Part shown: positions 12,578-24,598 of the stretch, in pieces
Numbering within the stretch: position 1 is the stretch's first letter
Layout: every line of letters begins with the position of its first letter
Assembly (NCBI GenBank): GCA_014706385.1
Contig: JACGZH010000003.1
Span: forward strand, 62,001-126,000
DNA length: 64,000 nt
Origin: Phaffia rhodozyma
Taxonomy: Eukaryota; Basidiomycota; Tremellomycetes; Cystofilobasidiales; Mrakiaceae
Reading direction: 5' to 3'
Made by a program: the position numbers and the translations under genes
Notes under the pieces: model-generated
Told to the model about the DNA's origin: nothing
Seen by the model: only the letters and a program-made list of their open reading frames with translations
Databases searched by the model: none

Positions 12578-15500
12578 ATGCTCCTCCGGGTTCTCGCGCT
12601 GACCACTCTAGTCTCCGCACTCACCCTAGCAGACAGCTTTTCCGACTCGAATCTTTATGGCCGCCGGCTCCCACACCACCCGGCACCCAGATCATACTCT
12701 ACTCACACCTACTACGCTCTCGAACTCTCTTCCTCTTCCTCTTTATCTCCAGAGGAAGCGGCCGCTCTTCTAGGTACCGAGCTCGTCGAACAGGTCGGAC
12801 AGCTTAAAGGACATTATCTCGTTAGAACAGAGAACGCTGAGCTGACCAGACGTCGAGACCTTGGGTACAGTTCGGTCGAGTCGACCTGGCTTGCTAAAAG
12901 AGATGATAACCTGGAAGGATTTGGTCAGATAAGGAGCCTTGAGAAGATGATACCTAGACAGAGAGCCAAGCGGGCCTGGTCCGAGCGAGCGGATGTCTTT
13001 GGTTCGAAATTCAATACCTTTGCTGCGACGGCCCAGACCGACCTTACGGAGTTGAGCTTTCTCGTACGTGTCAACCAGACCCCATGCGACTATGATAATA
13101 CCAGACGTTATATGCTAACTTCAAGGTTCGTCATATTCAAACAGCAAGATACGCTTGATGTGCATGACCCACTATTGTTAAAACAGTGGCATATTGTCAA
13201 CACACTCATGCCAGAGAACGAGCTAAACGTGACCCACGTCTGGAACAGAGGGATAACCGGCAAGGGCGTCCATGTCGCGCTTATCGACGATGGGCTCGAC
13301 TATACCAGTCACGACCTGAAAGAAAACTTCGTATGACTGTTTTCTTTGTTCATTTGTCATCCGAGCTTCGAGAAGAACACAGTATCTTATAATCCACGGT
13401 TGATCTTCGCCTCTTTTCATGTAGTACGCCGAAGGATCGTATGACTTCAACGATCACAACCCGTTACCTATGCCTCGTCTGTCCGACGATACCCATGGTA
13501 CCCGCTGCGCCGGTGAGATTGGAGCGATCAAGAACGACGTCTGTGGTATTGGTGTGGCCCACACCTCCAAAGTTGCCGGTGTTCGAATTCTCTCTGGTCC
13601 TATCTCTGACGCCGACGAGGCGGCTGCGCTTAACTACAACTACCAGAAAACCGACGTTTACTCATGCTCTTGGGGTCCGCCGGACGATGGCAAAAACATG
13701 GATGCTCCTGTTGGGCTTATCCTCAAAGCCCTCGTCAATGGTGCTACTAATGGTCGAGACGGAAAAGGATCAGTGTTTGTTTTTGCTGCAGGCAATGGAG
13801 GTGGAATGGACGACCAGTGCAACTTTGATGGTTACACTAACAGTATTTACTCAATCACTATCGGTGCTGTCGACCGAAAGGGTCTTCATCCGTATTATTC
13901 TGAGCTGTGTGCAGCGGTCATGGCTGTCGCTCCCAGTTCAGGGAGTGGGGACCATATCGTGAGTCTTTTTTATTTCACATTACTATTCATGAGTTTGAGG
14001 CTGATATTTGATGTGCCACAGCATACGACTGACGTTGGAGAGGAAATGTGCTCCGATGGTCATGGTGGAACATCGGCTGCCGCTCCCCTTGCGGTAGGCA
14101 TGTATGCACTGGCCCTTCAAGTTCGACCGGATCTTACTTGGAGAGACATCCAACACATCACTGTCAACGCGGTCGATACGTTCAATCTTCAAGATCCCGA
14201 TTGGGAGCTGACTGCTGCTGGCCGAAGATTTAACTACAAATGTATGTCTCATTTCGCCGCCTTCTTCCATACGTGCATTCGTAAGTCATGTCCGGCTTGT
14301 TCATATCTCTGATTGGCGTCATTACTACATCCTTCAGATGGTTACGGGAAGATCAATGTTGGCAAGCTGGTTGAATATGCAGAATCTTGGAAGCTAGTGA
14401 AACCTCAAGCTTGGTTCGAGTCTCCGCTTGTACATCTGGACAATCACACTCAAAGCTCGCTTCTCTCATCTATCGATGCCGATGCCAACATTATCACCCG
14501 AGATTCTCCAGGCGCATTCATCCCGCCGACCGGGGTGAGCTCTACATTCGTCGTGACTGCCGACATGCTCACTCGAGCAAACTTCGAAAGACTCGAACAT
14601 GTGACCGCTCGGGTGTGGATTCAACATGATAGACGAGGCGATGTAGAAGTTGAGTTGGTCAGTCCCAAGGGAATCAAGAGTGTTCTTGCCCGAACGAGAA
14701 GAGCGGATGAAGACCCTGATGGGTTCAATGGATGGAAATTTATGAGCATGAAGCACTGGTTGGTCAATTTTACTCGGGGTCTTATCATCTGGTTTGCTGA
14801 TCTAACCATGCACTTTGACATGATTGGATCTCCTCCATATCTACATTAATCAGGGACGAAGATCCGATCGGGACGTGGACAATGACGGTTCTTGATCGAA
14901 TCCATCCTGAAAAAAATGGGACATTCCAAGCATGGTCACTGCAACTCTGGGGAGAGTCTATCAATGCGGCCAGAGCCGTACCTTACACACTACCCCTCGG
15001 TGATTCTGATTCTCCTTTCCCACAAAATGACCCGACTGTTTCCCAATCTGTTTCGGCCGGTTTGCCGCTCCCCCCGCTCTCGACCACAGCCACCGAGAAC
15101 AATACGAAAGAGCTCCCTAAGCCAACCGCTCATCTTCCATCCGATCATGCGTCTTCCCCTGGAGAATCTAATAGCCCTGGGTTGGCCAATCCGGTGTTGA
15201 CCACGAAAACTGGGATCGAGGATATCGCTACTGATGGTGGAACGACCACCCGAACCGGTTCATCTACCTCTGCGACCTCAGCCGTGTCCTCTGCCACAAC
15301 TGGTTTGGACGAAGGGATCTTTGACGGAATGGAAAACTTGGCATCCGGTTCGACATGGGTGTACGGTGCTGGTGGGCTCGTCGCTCTTGTCGGCCTTGGT
15401 GGTGGAGGTTTGATGTTGCTCCGATGGAGAAACAGGCGGCGCGCCTTGATGGATGGTGATGATGAGCGAGGTGCGTATGGGATTCTGGGTGGAAGTGGAG

Positions 15501-16024
15501 GTGGTCTTCGTCGAGGAGCAGGGCCAGGTGACGGAGAGGACGTCGCAATGGGAATGTTGAGTGGGCGAAAAAGCAGACGAGGGGGGGAAGGTAGAGGAAA
15601 GACAAAGGAGCTGTATGATGCGTTTGGGGATGTGACCGAGTCGGAAGACGAAGAGGGAAGACCGGCTGGTGGTTTAGGATATCACGAGTAAGTGGAGAGA
15701 CAATGTATCTGTCGCTTATCATGAGAAACATACCGAGAGTTGCTGAACCCTTTTTCTTGCTGCTTTTTTTTTCTCGTTAGCTCTTTCCTGGATGACGATG
15801 ATCAAGAAGATCGTCAGGCCGGAGCTTCAGCCCCTCTTTATCATGATTCTCAGCATCGCCCAGGCTTGCCGACTGAGTACAACGAAGAAGAGGAAGATAG
15901 AACGATGCTGTCGCCTGGTGGTCCTGTAGGGTCTGGATCAAACAATCGAAGACTTTTGGAAGACGAGGAGGGAGGGTCGTCGTCTAGCGGCGGATCATGG
16001 CAGGATGTTCATAGGGGATCCTGA
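12578..16024 (+). CDS. KEX2: Kexin, subtilisin-like proprotein convertase
   Basis: Golgi type-I membrane endoprotease that cuts secreted precursors after dibasic sites. Exons 12578-13330, 13425-13958, 14022-14241, 14338-14758, 14854-15687 and 15781-16024 give 1001 aa (yeast Kex2 is 814). Features in order: signal peptide (MLLRVLALTTLVSALTLA); a prodomain with candidate auto-cleavage at RQRAKR; catalytic Asp in LIDDGLD; His in DDTHGTRCAGE; the kexin oxyanion Asn in FAAGNGG; Ser in GHGGTSAAAP; and the P domain (residues about 590-730, ending VKHW-type FMSMKHW plus GTWTMTV). A Ser/Thr-rich stalk leads to one membrane span (GAGGLVALVGLGGGGLMLL). The long cytosolic tail is acidic (FLDDDDQEDR), fitting Golgi-endosome sorting. 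All junctions are in phase. Confidence 0.95.
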
Positions 16025-16424
16025 AGATGAGAGCTGGTCAATTTTAAACCGGATTCCTATTCTGTTCTTCTCTTGTTTCTTGCTATTTATTTCGCATTTG
16101 CTTAGGCGTGTACAGATTATGTAGAGTTTGACTTTGTCAATCGTTCAAATGAAAATCTCCTCTCTTTTTTGGTTCGTTTGTCTTGGACAAGTTAACGTTC
16201 TCCACTTTCTGCCGAGGGTAAGCAAACAAAAATCGAAATGAGTTGAATGGCATGAAATACAACATATATATCTTTTGATTCACCTCCCCCCGTCTGCAAA
16301 TCAGATCTCCACCATATGCAACTTGATCGTACATCGTCTGAATTTGACGTCTCATCACGTCAGGGAAAGTGATCCATCATCTGCTTCATTGTTCTCTCCT
16401 CTTTTTTTCTTTCTACGTATTCGC
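16025..16424. other. Convergent intergenic interval KEX2/SF3B6
   Basis: About 400 bases of A/T-rich shared 3' flank. No conserved reading frame or structured RNA noticed. Confidence 0.55.
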
Positions 16425-17171
16425 TTAGTCGTCCAATCCAAGTCGCTTCTTCTCGGCCGCCACTGCTTCTTCACGAGCTCTGATGTCAGCTTTAGTAGCA
16501 GAGGCAGCTTGACGCGAAGGTTGATGATAGAGCACTATATTTGCCAAAGAACGAGTGGTCACCCGTAGAATAGGCGGTCGAGAAAGTTGAAGAACAAAAA
16601 CCCATCAGAAAAGCGGGTTTGACAAAGCAGAAAGCAATATGAAATGAAATGAGAGAGGATACGTACGGACGATGTATCGGTCTTGAAGATGGAAACCATT
16701 CACTTTTTCCATAGCCGACTTTGCATCCTGATAATCCTCAAACACCTGAATTCAGCAAGCACAGTCGTAAGTTAGTTCGCGTGTAAATTGAAACGTAGAG
16801 GGTCAGTTTATAAAGATTCATCTTCACGACGTGGATAGAGGCGTAAGAGAAGAACGAACGACATAGGCGGTTCCTTTTGTCTTTTGGCCCTGTAGAATTT
16901 GATTTTCAAGACAGAGAAAAGACAGAGACGATACGATTGAACAAACAGTGATAGCATAAACAAAGACAACTGTAAGACACCAGTCCATCTCATACCCAGA
17001 CATGGTCAAACTGGTATATAATGGGAAGAACAAAAGAGAGAAACTCACGTTTCCTATCCGGACTTGTCGTATCGGTCCGTAGGAGCCAAAGAGCTCGTAT
17101 AGATCCTCACCGGTAGTATTGAAGTTGAGATTCTTGACAAAGATAATGCTTTGATTATGACCGTGCGACAT
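16425..17171 (-). CDS. SF3B6: Splicing factor 3b subunit 6 (p14), RRM protein
   Basis: Small U2 snRNP protein that sits next to the branch-point adenosine within SF3b. The rebuilt protein, about 120 aa, is one RRM: RNP2 IIFVKNLNF, then LYELFGSYGPIRQVRIGN, RNP1-like KGTAYVVFEDYQDAKSAM, and a C-terminal helix ending EKKRLGLDD. Four exons are cut by short introns; the second exon (start near 16890) is only about 30 nt. Human p14 is 125 aa, so length agrees. Its start faces MET12 across about 520 bases. The extended FNTTGEDLYELFG region matches the SF3B155-binding RRM, which separates it from generic RRM proteins. Confidence 0.9.
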
Positions 17172-17692
17172 ACTGAGTGGATCTAGAGATAGACAAGAAG
17201 CAAGGATGAATGACGCTAAATCGGCTAGACTCGATGGATGATGATAGTCAAAGAAGATTGAACAGATGGTAGCGGTAAGCTGTCCCTTAATTTGGGTCTT
17301 TTGGTAGGAACACAGATAGTTGATTTAATAGTTGATTGATTGATCTACCTTAAGTTAAATCATCAACTTTTGTCATTTCTAACCTCAACTCATCAGCCGG
17401 ACCCAGACATACACCTATACCCAAAGGATTCACACTGCTCGACGACTTGGTCTTCCTTGGACGACGCCTCTCTTTCCCCTTTCTCTCTGTTTTTTTTTAT
17501 CTAGAGCTCCGGGTTCGAATTTTGTGGGTGTGTAAATTCTGTTGTAATCGATCTTTCTCAGCAATGTCGTGCTTATCATCGAAGTTTGTGGAAAAAAAAA
17601 CCACAAAAAACGTAATTTTTTTCTTTCAGCTTAAATCTCACTCTTAATCACATTTTGAGCCTTCCTATCCCTACTGTTGTCTTCATATCAAC
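17172..17692. promoter_or_regulatory. Divergent promoter region SF3B6/MET12
   Basis: About 520 bases between two divergent starts. It holds an imperfect inverted repeat (17319-17328 GTTGATTTAA versus 17355-17367 TTAAATCATCAAC) and T-rich blocks just before MET12. Promoter function is inferred from geometry only. Confidence 0.45.
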
Positions 17693-20388
17693 ATGGCACC
17701 TCCACCCTGCCCTTATGTTACCTCGGATGGAAAACCTTCGTATTCATTCGAGTTTTTTCCTCCACTTACTCAACCTGGAGCGCAGAACCTGCACGACCGA
17801 ATCTACCGAATGTCTTCCCTCTCGCCTGACGGTCCAGCGCTCGTCTCCGTTACCTGGGGAGCTGGTGGGTCGACCAGCGATCGAAGTCTTGAACTCGCTA
17901 GATTCATCAGTTCGGATCTGAAGAATGAAAAAGGAAACAATGTAGAATGTTTGTTGCATTTGACATGTACCAATATGGAAAAGGCCAAGGTGATTGAGGC
18001 TTTGGATGTGAGTCTTCCAATTGACCTCTGGGCTTGATTTGAATTGATGTCGTCGATACGAATCACTGACTATCGATCTGATTTGCCTCGACTAACCAAG
18101 TTTGCTAAAGCCCGTGGTGTCAAGAACATTTTGGCTCTACGAGGAGGTCGGTTTCTCAAATCCTTTGGCCAAACTTGAAACTTCTTTTCCTTCGAGTTCG
18201 CATATATATCAAATTCGTTTCACCTAAACATCTTCCTTCTAAACCACCACAATTCAGACCCTCCCAGAGACGCGGAGTACGCGCCCACTCAGTCGCTTCC
18301 TGTTTCCCAAACCAACCAGCCTTTCGAATATGCTCTTGACTTAATCACCTTCATCCGAGAGAACTACGGAGACGCGTTCTGCATCGGTGTGGCCGGTACG
18401 TTTCAACTCTTTCATTTCCAGCATTGTTCCTATAGAGGCAGCCTCTCCTCTTGACGTAGTACTAAGAAACCATTACCCTTTGGGCGCAACCATGCCAGGC
18501 TATCCCGAGACCCATCCAGACTCGCCATCAACCGAGGATGACATCGCGTTCCTCAAGACAAAGGTTGACGCTGGTGCCGACTTCATCTTGACTCAGTTGT
18601 TCTACGACGTGGATGTGTTCCTTCAGTGGAAGACTCGTTGTCGAGAGGCTGGTTCGTCCTACAGTTACTCTATAACCTTGTTCGAAGGCCGTATAGAGTC
18701 TTCGATCTGAACATCAACACCTCTTGTCACAAACAGGTATCACCGTTCCGATCATCCCTGGAGTGATGGCGATTCAAAATTACAGTTCGTTCCGACGAAT
18801 GACCACGTTATGTAAAGCAATCGTTCCCCAGTCTATCTTGAATGACTTAGAACCTATAAAGGTTCGTTTGATTGTTCTTTGATAAGGCGCTCGGATAGGC
18901 TCTGGTCTTACTTAATCTTGTGAAATCACTCTGGATATTCTCTTGTCAACTTCATAGCACGACGATATTCAAGTCAAATCGTACGGTGTCAATCTGGCAA
19001 TCTCGATGTGCAAGCGATTGGCAGTTGAGGGCCATGTTGAAGGTATTCATCTCTGCACACTCAATCTGGAAAAGAGTGCGCGTAGAGTTTTGGAGGGTTT
19101 GGGTTGGATCAAACCTGGCGCAGACGCAAAAGTAGTGAACGGATCCGGAATCAAGGTTTGATCCATTTTCTACTCGATCTGTGAACTTAGAAAGAGCCCA
19201 AAACACAAAAGAGAAAGAAGATAGAACACAGAAAATAATAATAGAAGAAGGTCATAATTTATTAGAAACACTTATTAATGGAATATTGTTTGTTTATTAT
19301 ATATCCAGTGGCCTGTTCCTTCTCAAGAAAACGCACCTCTCACGGCCAATATCCCGAGTATCACCTTTCAGCAAGCAGTTACCGGCACAGAACAGACAAC
19401 ATCTACCGCACAACCCCAGAATGAGTTGTTAGGCGTGATAGATGGAGCTGGTCAAATCCCAGAGGGAGAATCATGGGACGAGTTCCCTAACGGACGATTC
19501 ACCGATCCTCGAAGCCCGGCATATGGTGAACTGGATGGATACGGAGCTGGCTTAAAGATTTTGGTTCGTGTTCTTGTTCTCTTTTCTTGCTCTTATCAAG
19601 CACGCACTGAGTGAAGGGAACTTTTTTCTTTTCTTTTTCCAAATAGCCCAACGAAGCGCTGAGTCATTGGGGAAGTCCGTCTAACACGAGAGCCATATCT
19701 GAGCTCTTTACGTCGTATCTGCGGAGCGAAATCCCTTCCATCCCATGGTGCACCTCTCCTCTAGAATCCGAATCTCGGGCGATCCTTCCTCTTCTTCTCC
19801 GATTAAACTCGCCGGAGAAGGGTTGGTGGACTGTAGGCTCTCAGCCTACCTTAGATGGCACACCGAGCGAAGATCCGATATACGGGTTTGGTCCAAGAGG
19901 GGGGTATATATTCCAGAAGAGTTTTGTAGAATTTTTTGTCAAGGAGTCTGAGGTCAGAGAGATTGAGGAGAAGGCAAAGGACTTCAAGGGTGTCGTCACG
20001 TTCTATGCCGGGAATAAATCTGTTTGTTCTTTTCTCTTTTTGAACCCAGATGATCTCTCTCGCGCACGAACTGATGATATCGGTTTATTCTCATCGTTCG
20101 CCACAGGGTGAGTTCCGAACAAATATGTCACCAGAGGACGTGAACGTCGTCACCTGGGCAATCTTCCCCGGTCAAGAGATCGTACAATCAACCATCATCG
20201 AAGAAGTTTCGTTCCTCTCTTGGAAAGAAGAAGCCTTTTCCATCTGGCAGGATTGGTCCTGCCTGTATCCTGCTGGGTCTCAACCGAGGAAGTTTTTGGA
20301 GGGAATCGCGGATGAGTACTGGCTGGTTAGCTTGGTCCATCACGACTTTAAAGATCCTCATGGATTGGAATCTTTCTTAATGGGCTGA
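17693..20388 (+). CDS. MET12: Methylenetetrahydrofolate reductase, Met12 type
   Basis: FAD enzyme that reduces 5,10-methylene-THF to 5-methyl-THF, feeding methionine and SAM synthesis. The N-terminal TIM-barrel shows SFEFFPP, TWGAGGST, HLTCTNM, NILALRGDPPRDAE, GVAGYPETHPDS and the barrel strand LTQLFYDVDVF. The C-terminal regulatory domain shows WDEFPNGRF, DPRSPAYGELDGYG, GFGPRGGYIFQK, NVVTWAIFPG, EEVSFLSWKEEAFSIWQDW and LVSIVHHDFK-like LVSLVHHDFK. The wording of the regulatory domain is closer to yeast Met12 than Met13. About nine exons; exon 1 is 17693-18007, and the GDPP and AGYPE junctions restore codons split by introns. Start at 17693 (MAPPPCPYV) has an A at -3. Confidence 0.93.
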
Positions 20389-20680
20389 AAGCCCATGGCG
20401 AGGTGGCCGTGTTAGAGCAGCATAGATTCCCCTTGCATCTCTATTTTCTACCTTTTCTTCTTTCTTCTCCTTCTTCTTAGGTTTGGTCTTCCCTCTCTTA
20501 GCTCCTTCACCGCTGTCTTTGCTTGCCCGCGAAAGAAAGCATTCTTGCTTGTAATCCTGCACTCTGGTTGTAAACTATAAATTCATAGTGGCATTTACAG
20601 CTTTTGTTTTCCATCCCGCGCTATTCACAAGATAATACATCACATATCATATAATCTGCTGAAGTTATCCGGATCTACTT

Positions 20681-21558
20681 CTAATCCTCGCTTATGTCTT
20701 CATTCTCATCGAGATCTTCGTCGGAGATATCTCTATCGAGATCAGGTTGTTCATCCGGGTTCAAACTTGCCGAGGTATCCAGGGCATCTTGGACTCTGCC
20801 ATGCATGTGGATGTGATCTTCAGCATTCGAGGCTTGGGCGGGTGATGGGGAACGTGATTGCTAGTATACGATCGGAAGCAACACAGACGTTTTGGATTAA
20901 AACAGAATGAATAAATAAAAGAGAAACAGATGGAAGGAACGAACGACGGCGTCTATCTCTTCTTGTGTCCGTCGACAACCTATTGGGATCAAGAACGTTC
21001 GACCATAATCCCTGATTTCTCGATTCTAGTGATCGATATATGTAGAACAGAGTTAGATGCATCAGTCAAGCAGACTTGAGAGCAGATAGAGGATAAGAAA
21101 GGAAACACAACCTTGAGAAGAATTTCAAGCTCTTCGTCACTCAAGTCTTGGTCCTCGAGTACGAGATTCATGCCGAGGGGTAACCTTCCATCAAGAGCTC
21201 TCTCTACATCACGACTACTTGCTCTATCCACCAGAACAGACCTCGGCGCTTGTGACCTCGCTGATGATATTTGAGCTGCTCGACGAGAGGATGAAGGAAT
21301 TCTAGTTCGGTTTGCGGCTGCTGTTGCCACTATTGTTCTTCTGGCCGTTGGTCTCGGTCTTATATGAGGAATCGGACCTCTGGGTAGAGAGTTAGAAACC
21401 GGTTGAGAGGTGTCCGAGACCTCCGAGGAGGATGAAGAAGCAGTAGGAGGTAAAGTGAACGAATAGGGAATATGCCTCGAGAAGCTCTGGGTGGGTAATC
21501 TATCGAAAGAGCTTGTTGGAAGAAGTGTTGCTGATGCGGAGGCAGCTAAATGAAACAT
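20681..21558 (-). CDS. Acidic-tailed protein, possibly APC15/Mnd2-like
   Basis: Not firmly recognised. Three exons: 21558 to about 21113; one encoding NREIRDYGRTFLIPIGCRRT; and a last exon ending at 20681. Residues 1-130 are Ser/Pro/Arg-rich and disordered. A short helix (LSDEELEILLK) and the FLIPIG block follow, then a Pro/Ser linker and a strongly acidic end (DRDISDEDLDENEDISED). The order LVPIG-like block followed by an acidic tail recalls APC15 of the anaphase-promoting complex, but the N-terminus does not match and I treat that as a guess. It shares a 291-base divergent region with the kinase gene. An upstream in-frame stretch from 21849 is hydrophobic and Met-rich; I place the start at 21558, but this is uncertain. 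Confidence 0.5.
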
Positions 21559-21849
21559 GGGTAATGTGAGGGTGAACGCTAGGAGAACAAAGTCAACAGT
21601 GACTCGACCCTTAGACCTGTTGACCATCACCACCACCATCAACATCATCACCAACAGCAGCATCATAGAACATCCCCACGTCTTATCCTCCATCTCACAT
21701 CCACATGCCTCTGAAGTGCCAGCAGGTTTATTCAATACCACTTCAACTGTAGATCTCGCCAGCTTTTCTTCCGCAAGAACCAACGTCTCAGCTCCGATAG
21801 TTCTAATACATATATCCCATCTTGCCTGACACGCCTGTTGGTAACCCAT

Positions 21850-24148
21850 ATGAACAGCTCTTGTTCCTTTTCAGATCTCCATTCGAGACATCACCCTCTA
21901 TCGTCATCGATGTCCCCTTCTCCTTCGTCATCATCGTCGTCCTCTCTTTCCACTACACCTCTCCGGTCGACAGCGCCTTCGGTTGTCCCTTCGGAACCTT
22001 CCTCACCACCACCCTCACCTCCACGCCCACCACCGCCAGAAATCAAAACAGAATCACCAGAAGCAAACCACACGATCTCGCTGCCTATACCTGCCCCACA
22101 GGCGAGCTCACCTCCTTCGCGATCAAACTCCATCATCTCCACCACGTCCTCCCGGACAGACTCCTTCTTTTCAAGATCATTCCAACCATCAGAGACTCTC
22201 ACGCCTCCTAAGCCACTGAACGGGACATCTGGCGGTGCACGTTCGCTCGCACGTGCGGGAAGTATTGGGCGAGCTGGATTGGACGTTCCTTCCGTCAGCG
22301 GACGGTTGACTGGGCTTGGTGCCGGGCCGGCAGGAAGATCTCCCAATCATCCTCGAAGTGTGTCTGATGCGTCCTACAGACACAGGGGCGGTCAGCTGGG
22401 TGGGTTTGATTCCAGACCATACTTCTCCTTTGAGAAAGAGAGTCAGGGGATCATCACTCCAGACTTTCCTCTTCCTTCTTCGTCCTCGACAACATCGCTG
22501 TCATCCACATCCGGCTTTATGGACTCCAGAAGAGGCTCGGTCACAAGAGACGGACACCCAAACTCTGCACTTCCTTCACTGTACATTCCGAGTAAAATTC
22601 CTCCACTAGGTTCTCGGTTAACGCCTACGTCTCCATCGTTCAATCATCATCAGAAACCAGGCACCGATCCATCGGCCAAACAGATCATTCCGGACCTGAA
22701 GGAGGGGGACATTCTAATAGAGAATCCTACTCTCGAAAATGAAATAGATAGAAAAGCCAAATGGAACACAGCCGAAGACAGAACCGAGCTTTCCAAAAGA
22801 TCATGGAGATTGGAAGGCAGCGAGTTAGGCAAAGGCGCGTTCAGTCGTGTCTGGGGAGCTAGATGTATAGGCGAAGATACCAGGGGGCTGGGCACAGAAT
22901 TAGTGGCTGTAAAGTTGATGTAAGCCTCTTGCATTCTCCATCTTTGAGGTTTAGTTCAACTAACTGATCACAACATTCGCACCTTGTATCTTCATAGGAC
23001 AAAAGAAGCGTGTCTAGGAGACGACCGAATGTTTACATCTTTTACCAGAGAGGTTGAGATCCTCAAGGTGCGCGCTTGTCCATCTTGCTGTACTGCAGAC
23101 ACATATGAAATCTTGCATCATCAGAGAGTCTCATGCCTTCTTTTCCTTATTCAACTTAGAAAATAAACCATCCTGCCATCATGACCCATATCGCCTCTTT
23201 TGCGACTTTCTCTCATTACTGTCTCGTTCTCCCATTTATCTCTGGAGGCGAACTTTTTTCCACCGTGGAAGAGCCCAGCAAATGGGGCATGATCGGAAGA
23301 GGATTCGTCAAGCGGGTATGGAAGGAACTAGAGGGAGGAGTATCATTCTTACATAGTCACGGGATAGTCCATCGAGATATCAAACTTGAGAGTAAGTCTT
23401 TTTCTTGCACTCTTTGGATATCAGACAACCTCAAACACCTAAGTTAATCTGTTTTGCACCCCAGATGTCCTTCTTACTTCGCCTCTTCCTTCTCCAGTAA
23501 ACCCCCCGAGACAACTTTCGAAGTCAATCCTTCCCCCGTTAGATCAACCACTCATCAAGTTAACTGACTTTGGTCTGGCCAAAGAGTTCTCGTTAGATAA
23601 CTTTATGCTTACAACGCGTTGTGGGAGTGATAGCTACGCTGCGCCAGAGATAATTCTTGGAAAAAGCTATGATGGGCGGTTGACAGACAGCTGGGCTTGC
23701 GGCGTCGTCCTATTTGCTCTACTCGTGCGTGCCCATGTACTTCGTTCGGCCGTCAGATGCTCGAGTCTTCCTGACCAAACGTTGGATCCACCGTAATGTC
23801 TTTCTAAAATACATATGTTTACTTGACTTACAGACAAGATCCTTACCGTTCGGAACTCCTCCACATGATGATCCAACGATGGAACCTTCTTCAACCCGCC
23901 GATCTCGTATGCTCCGCATAGCTAAAGGGGAGTTTTCTTGGCCACCTGTCCCTCCTACAAGTTCTCAATCTAGTATCTCACTCGATCCGGGAAGATTGTT
24001 GAGTGGAAAAGCAGGAAGTGAAGCAAAGGCGTTAGTAGATTCACTCTTGACGAGAGATCCGACGAAGAGAGGCATGGTGGGAGGGTTGGGTGACAAGTGG
24101 GTTCTGGAAGATGAAGGCGATTGGGAGGATGAGTTAGGGACTGAATGA
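21850..24148 (+). CDS. CAMK-like serine/threonine protein kinase
   Basis: Five exons (21850-22919, 22998-23067, 23160-23391, 23465-23724, 23834-24148) give 648 aa. Residues 1-300 are Ser/Pro-rich and unstructured. Kinase domain elements: glycine loop LGKGAFSRVWGA, VAVKLM Lys, REVEILK helix C Glu, a hinge near LPFISGGELF, catalytic HRDIKLEN, DFGLAKEFS, activation-segment APEIILG and DSWACGVVLFALL. All catalytic residues are present, so it should be active. An insert between HRDIKLEN and DFG (Pro/Ser-rich, around 23490-23560) lengthens the catalytic loop region compared with standard kinases. The GEFSWP segment after the F-helix region is CAMK-like. I cannot assign an orthologue. The plausible ATG is 21850; a later Met at 21910 is also possible. 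Confidence 0.85.
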
Positions 24149-24598
24149 TTCAACCTTTCCACCATGTTTCTTGGCAACTGTCTACTTCCCGTTTTTCTTT
24201 TCTCTTTCTTTTCTATTCTTTCTTTCGAGCGGTTCTTTCAGCGCCTCAGTTATAGAGTTCAAGCATGTTTGCTATGTTGTATACCTTTCCTTTTTCTATT
24301 TTTTGAAGTCTTGTCAGACTTATGGACGCAACTATATGCTATACCGTAATTTATTGCTTTATCCCTTCCCTTCCCTCTATTTTTTCCTCTTAGTTCTACA
24401 GGCTGATTCTACACATCACATCGTACCTATCCTCCTCCCTTCATGGAAACTAGCATCAACCCGAGAGGAAGAGAACCATGAAGGGTTATAGACAAGAGGT
24501 GCAATCATTGTCTATGAGGAAATTAAAAGTTTCAATATATATCGTCTCCATCGGCTCTATCCATCTGCTTCGTGCCATTCCCTTGATCTTTTTGTTGT
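24149..24598. other. Convergent intergenic interval kinase/ERG8
   Basis: About 450 bases, very T-rich on the plus strand just after the kinase stop, consistent with polyadenylation and termination sequence. No gene seen. Confidence 0.55.

Noticed and set aside
17505..17525. GGGTTCGAATT resembling a tRNA T-loop
   Set aside because: No acceptor, D- or anticodon arm around it; lies in a T-rich leader of MET12.
20377..20562. 61-codon minus-strand Lys-rich frame (KKKEKKEEK)
   Set aside because: Low-complexity, overlaps the MET12 end on the other strand, no conserved block; most likely chance.
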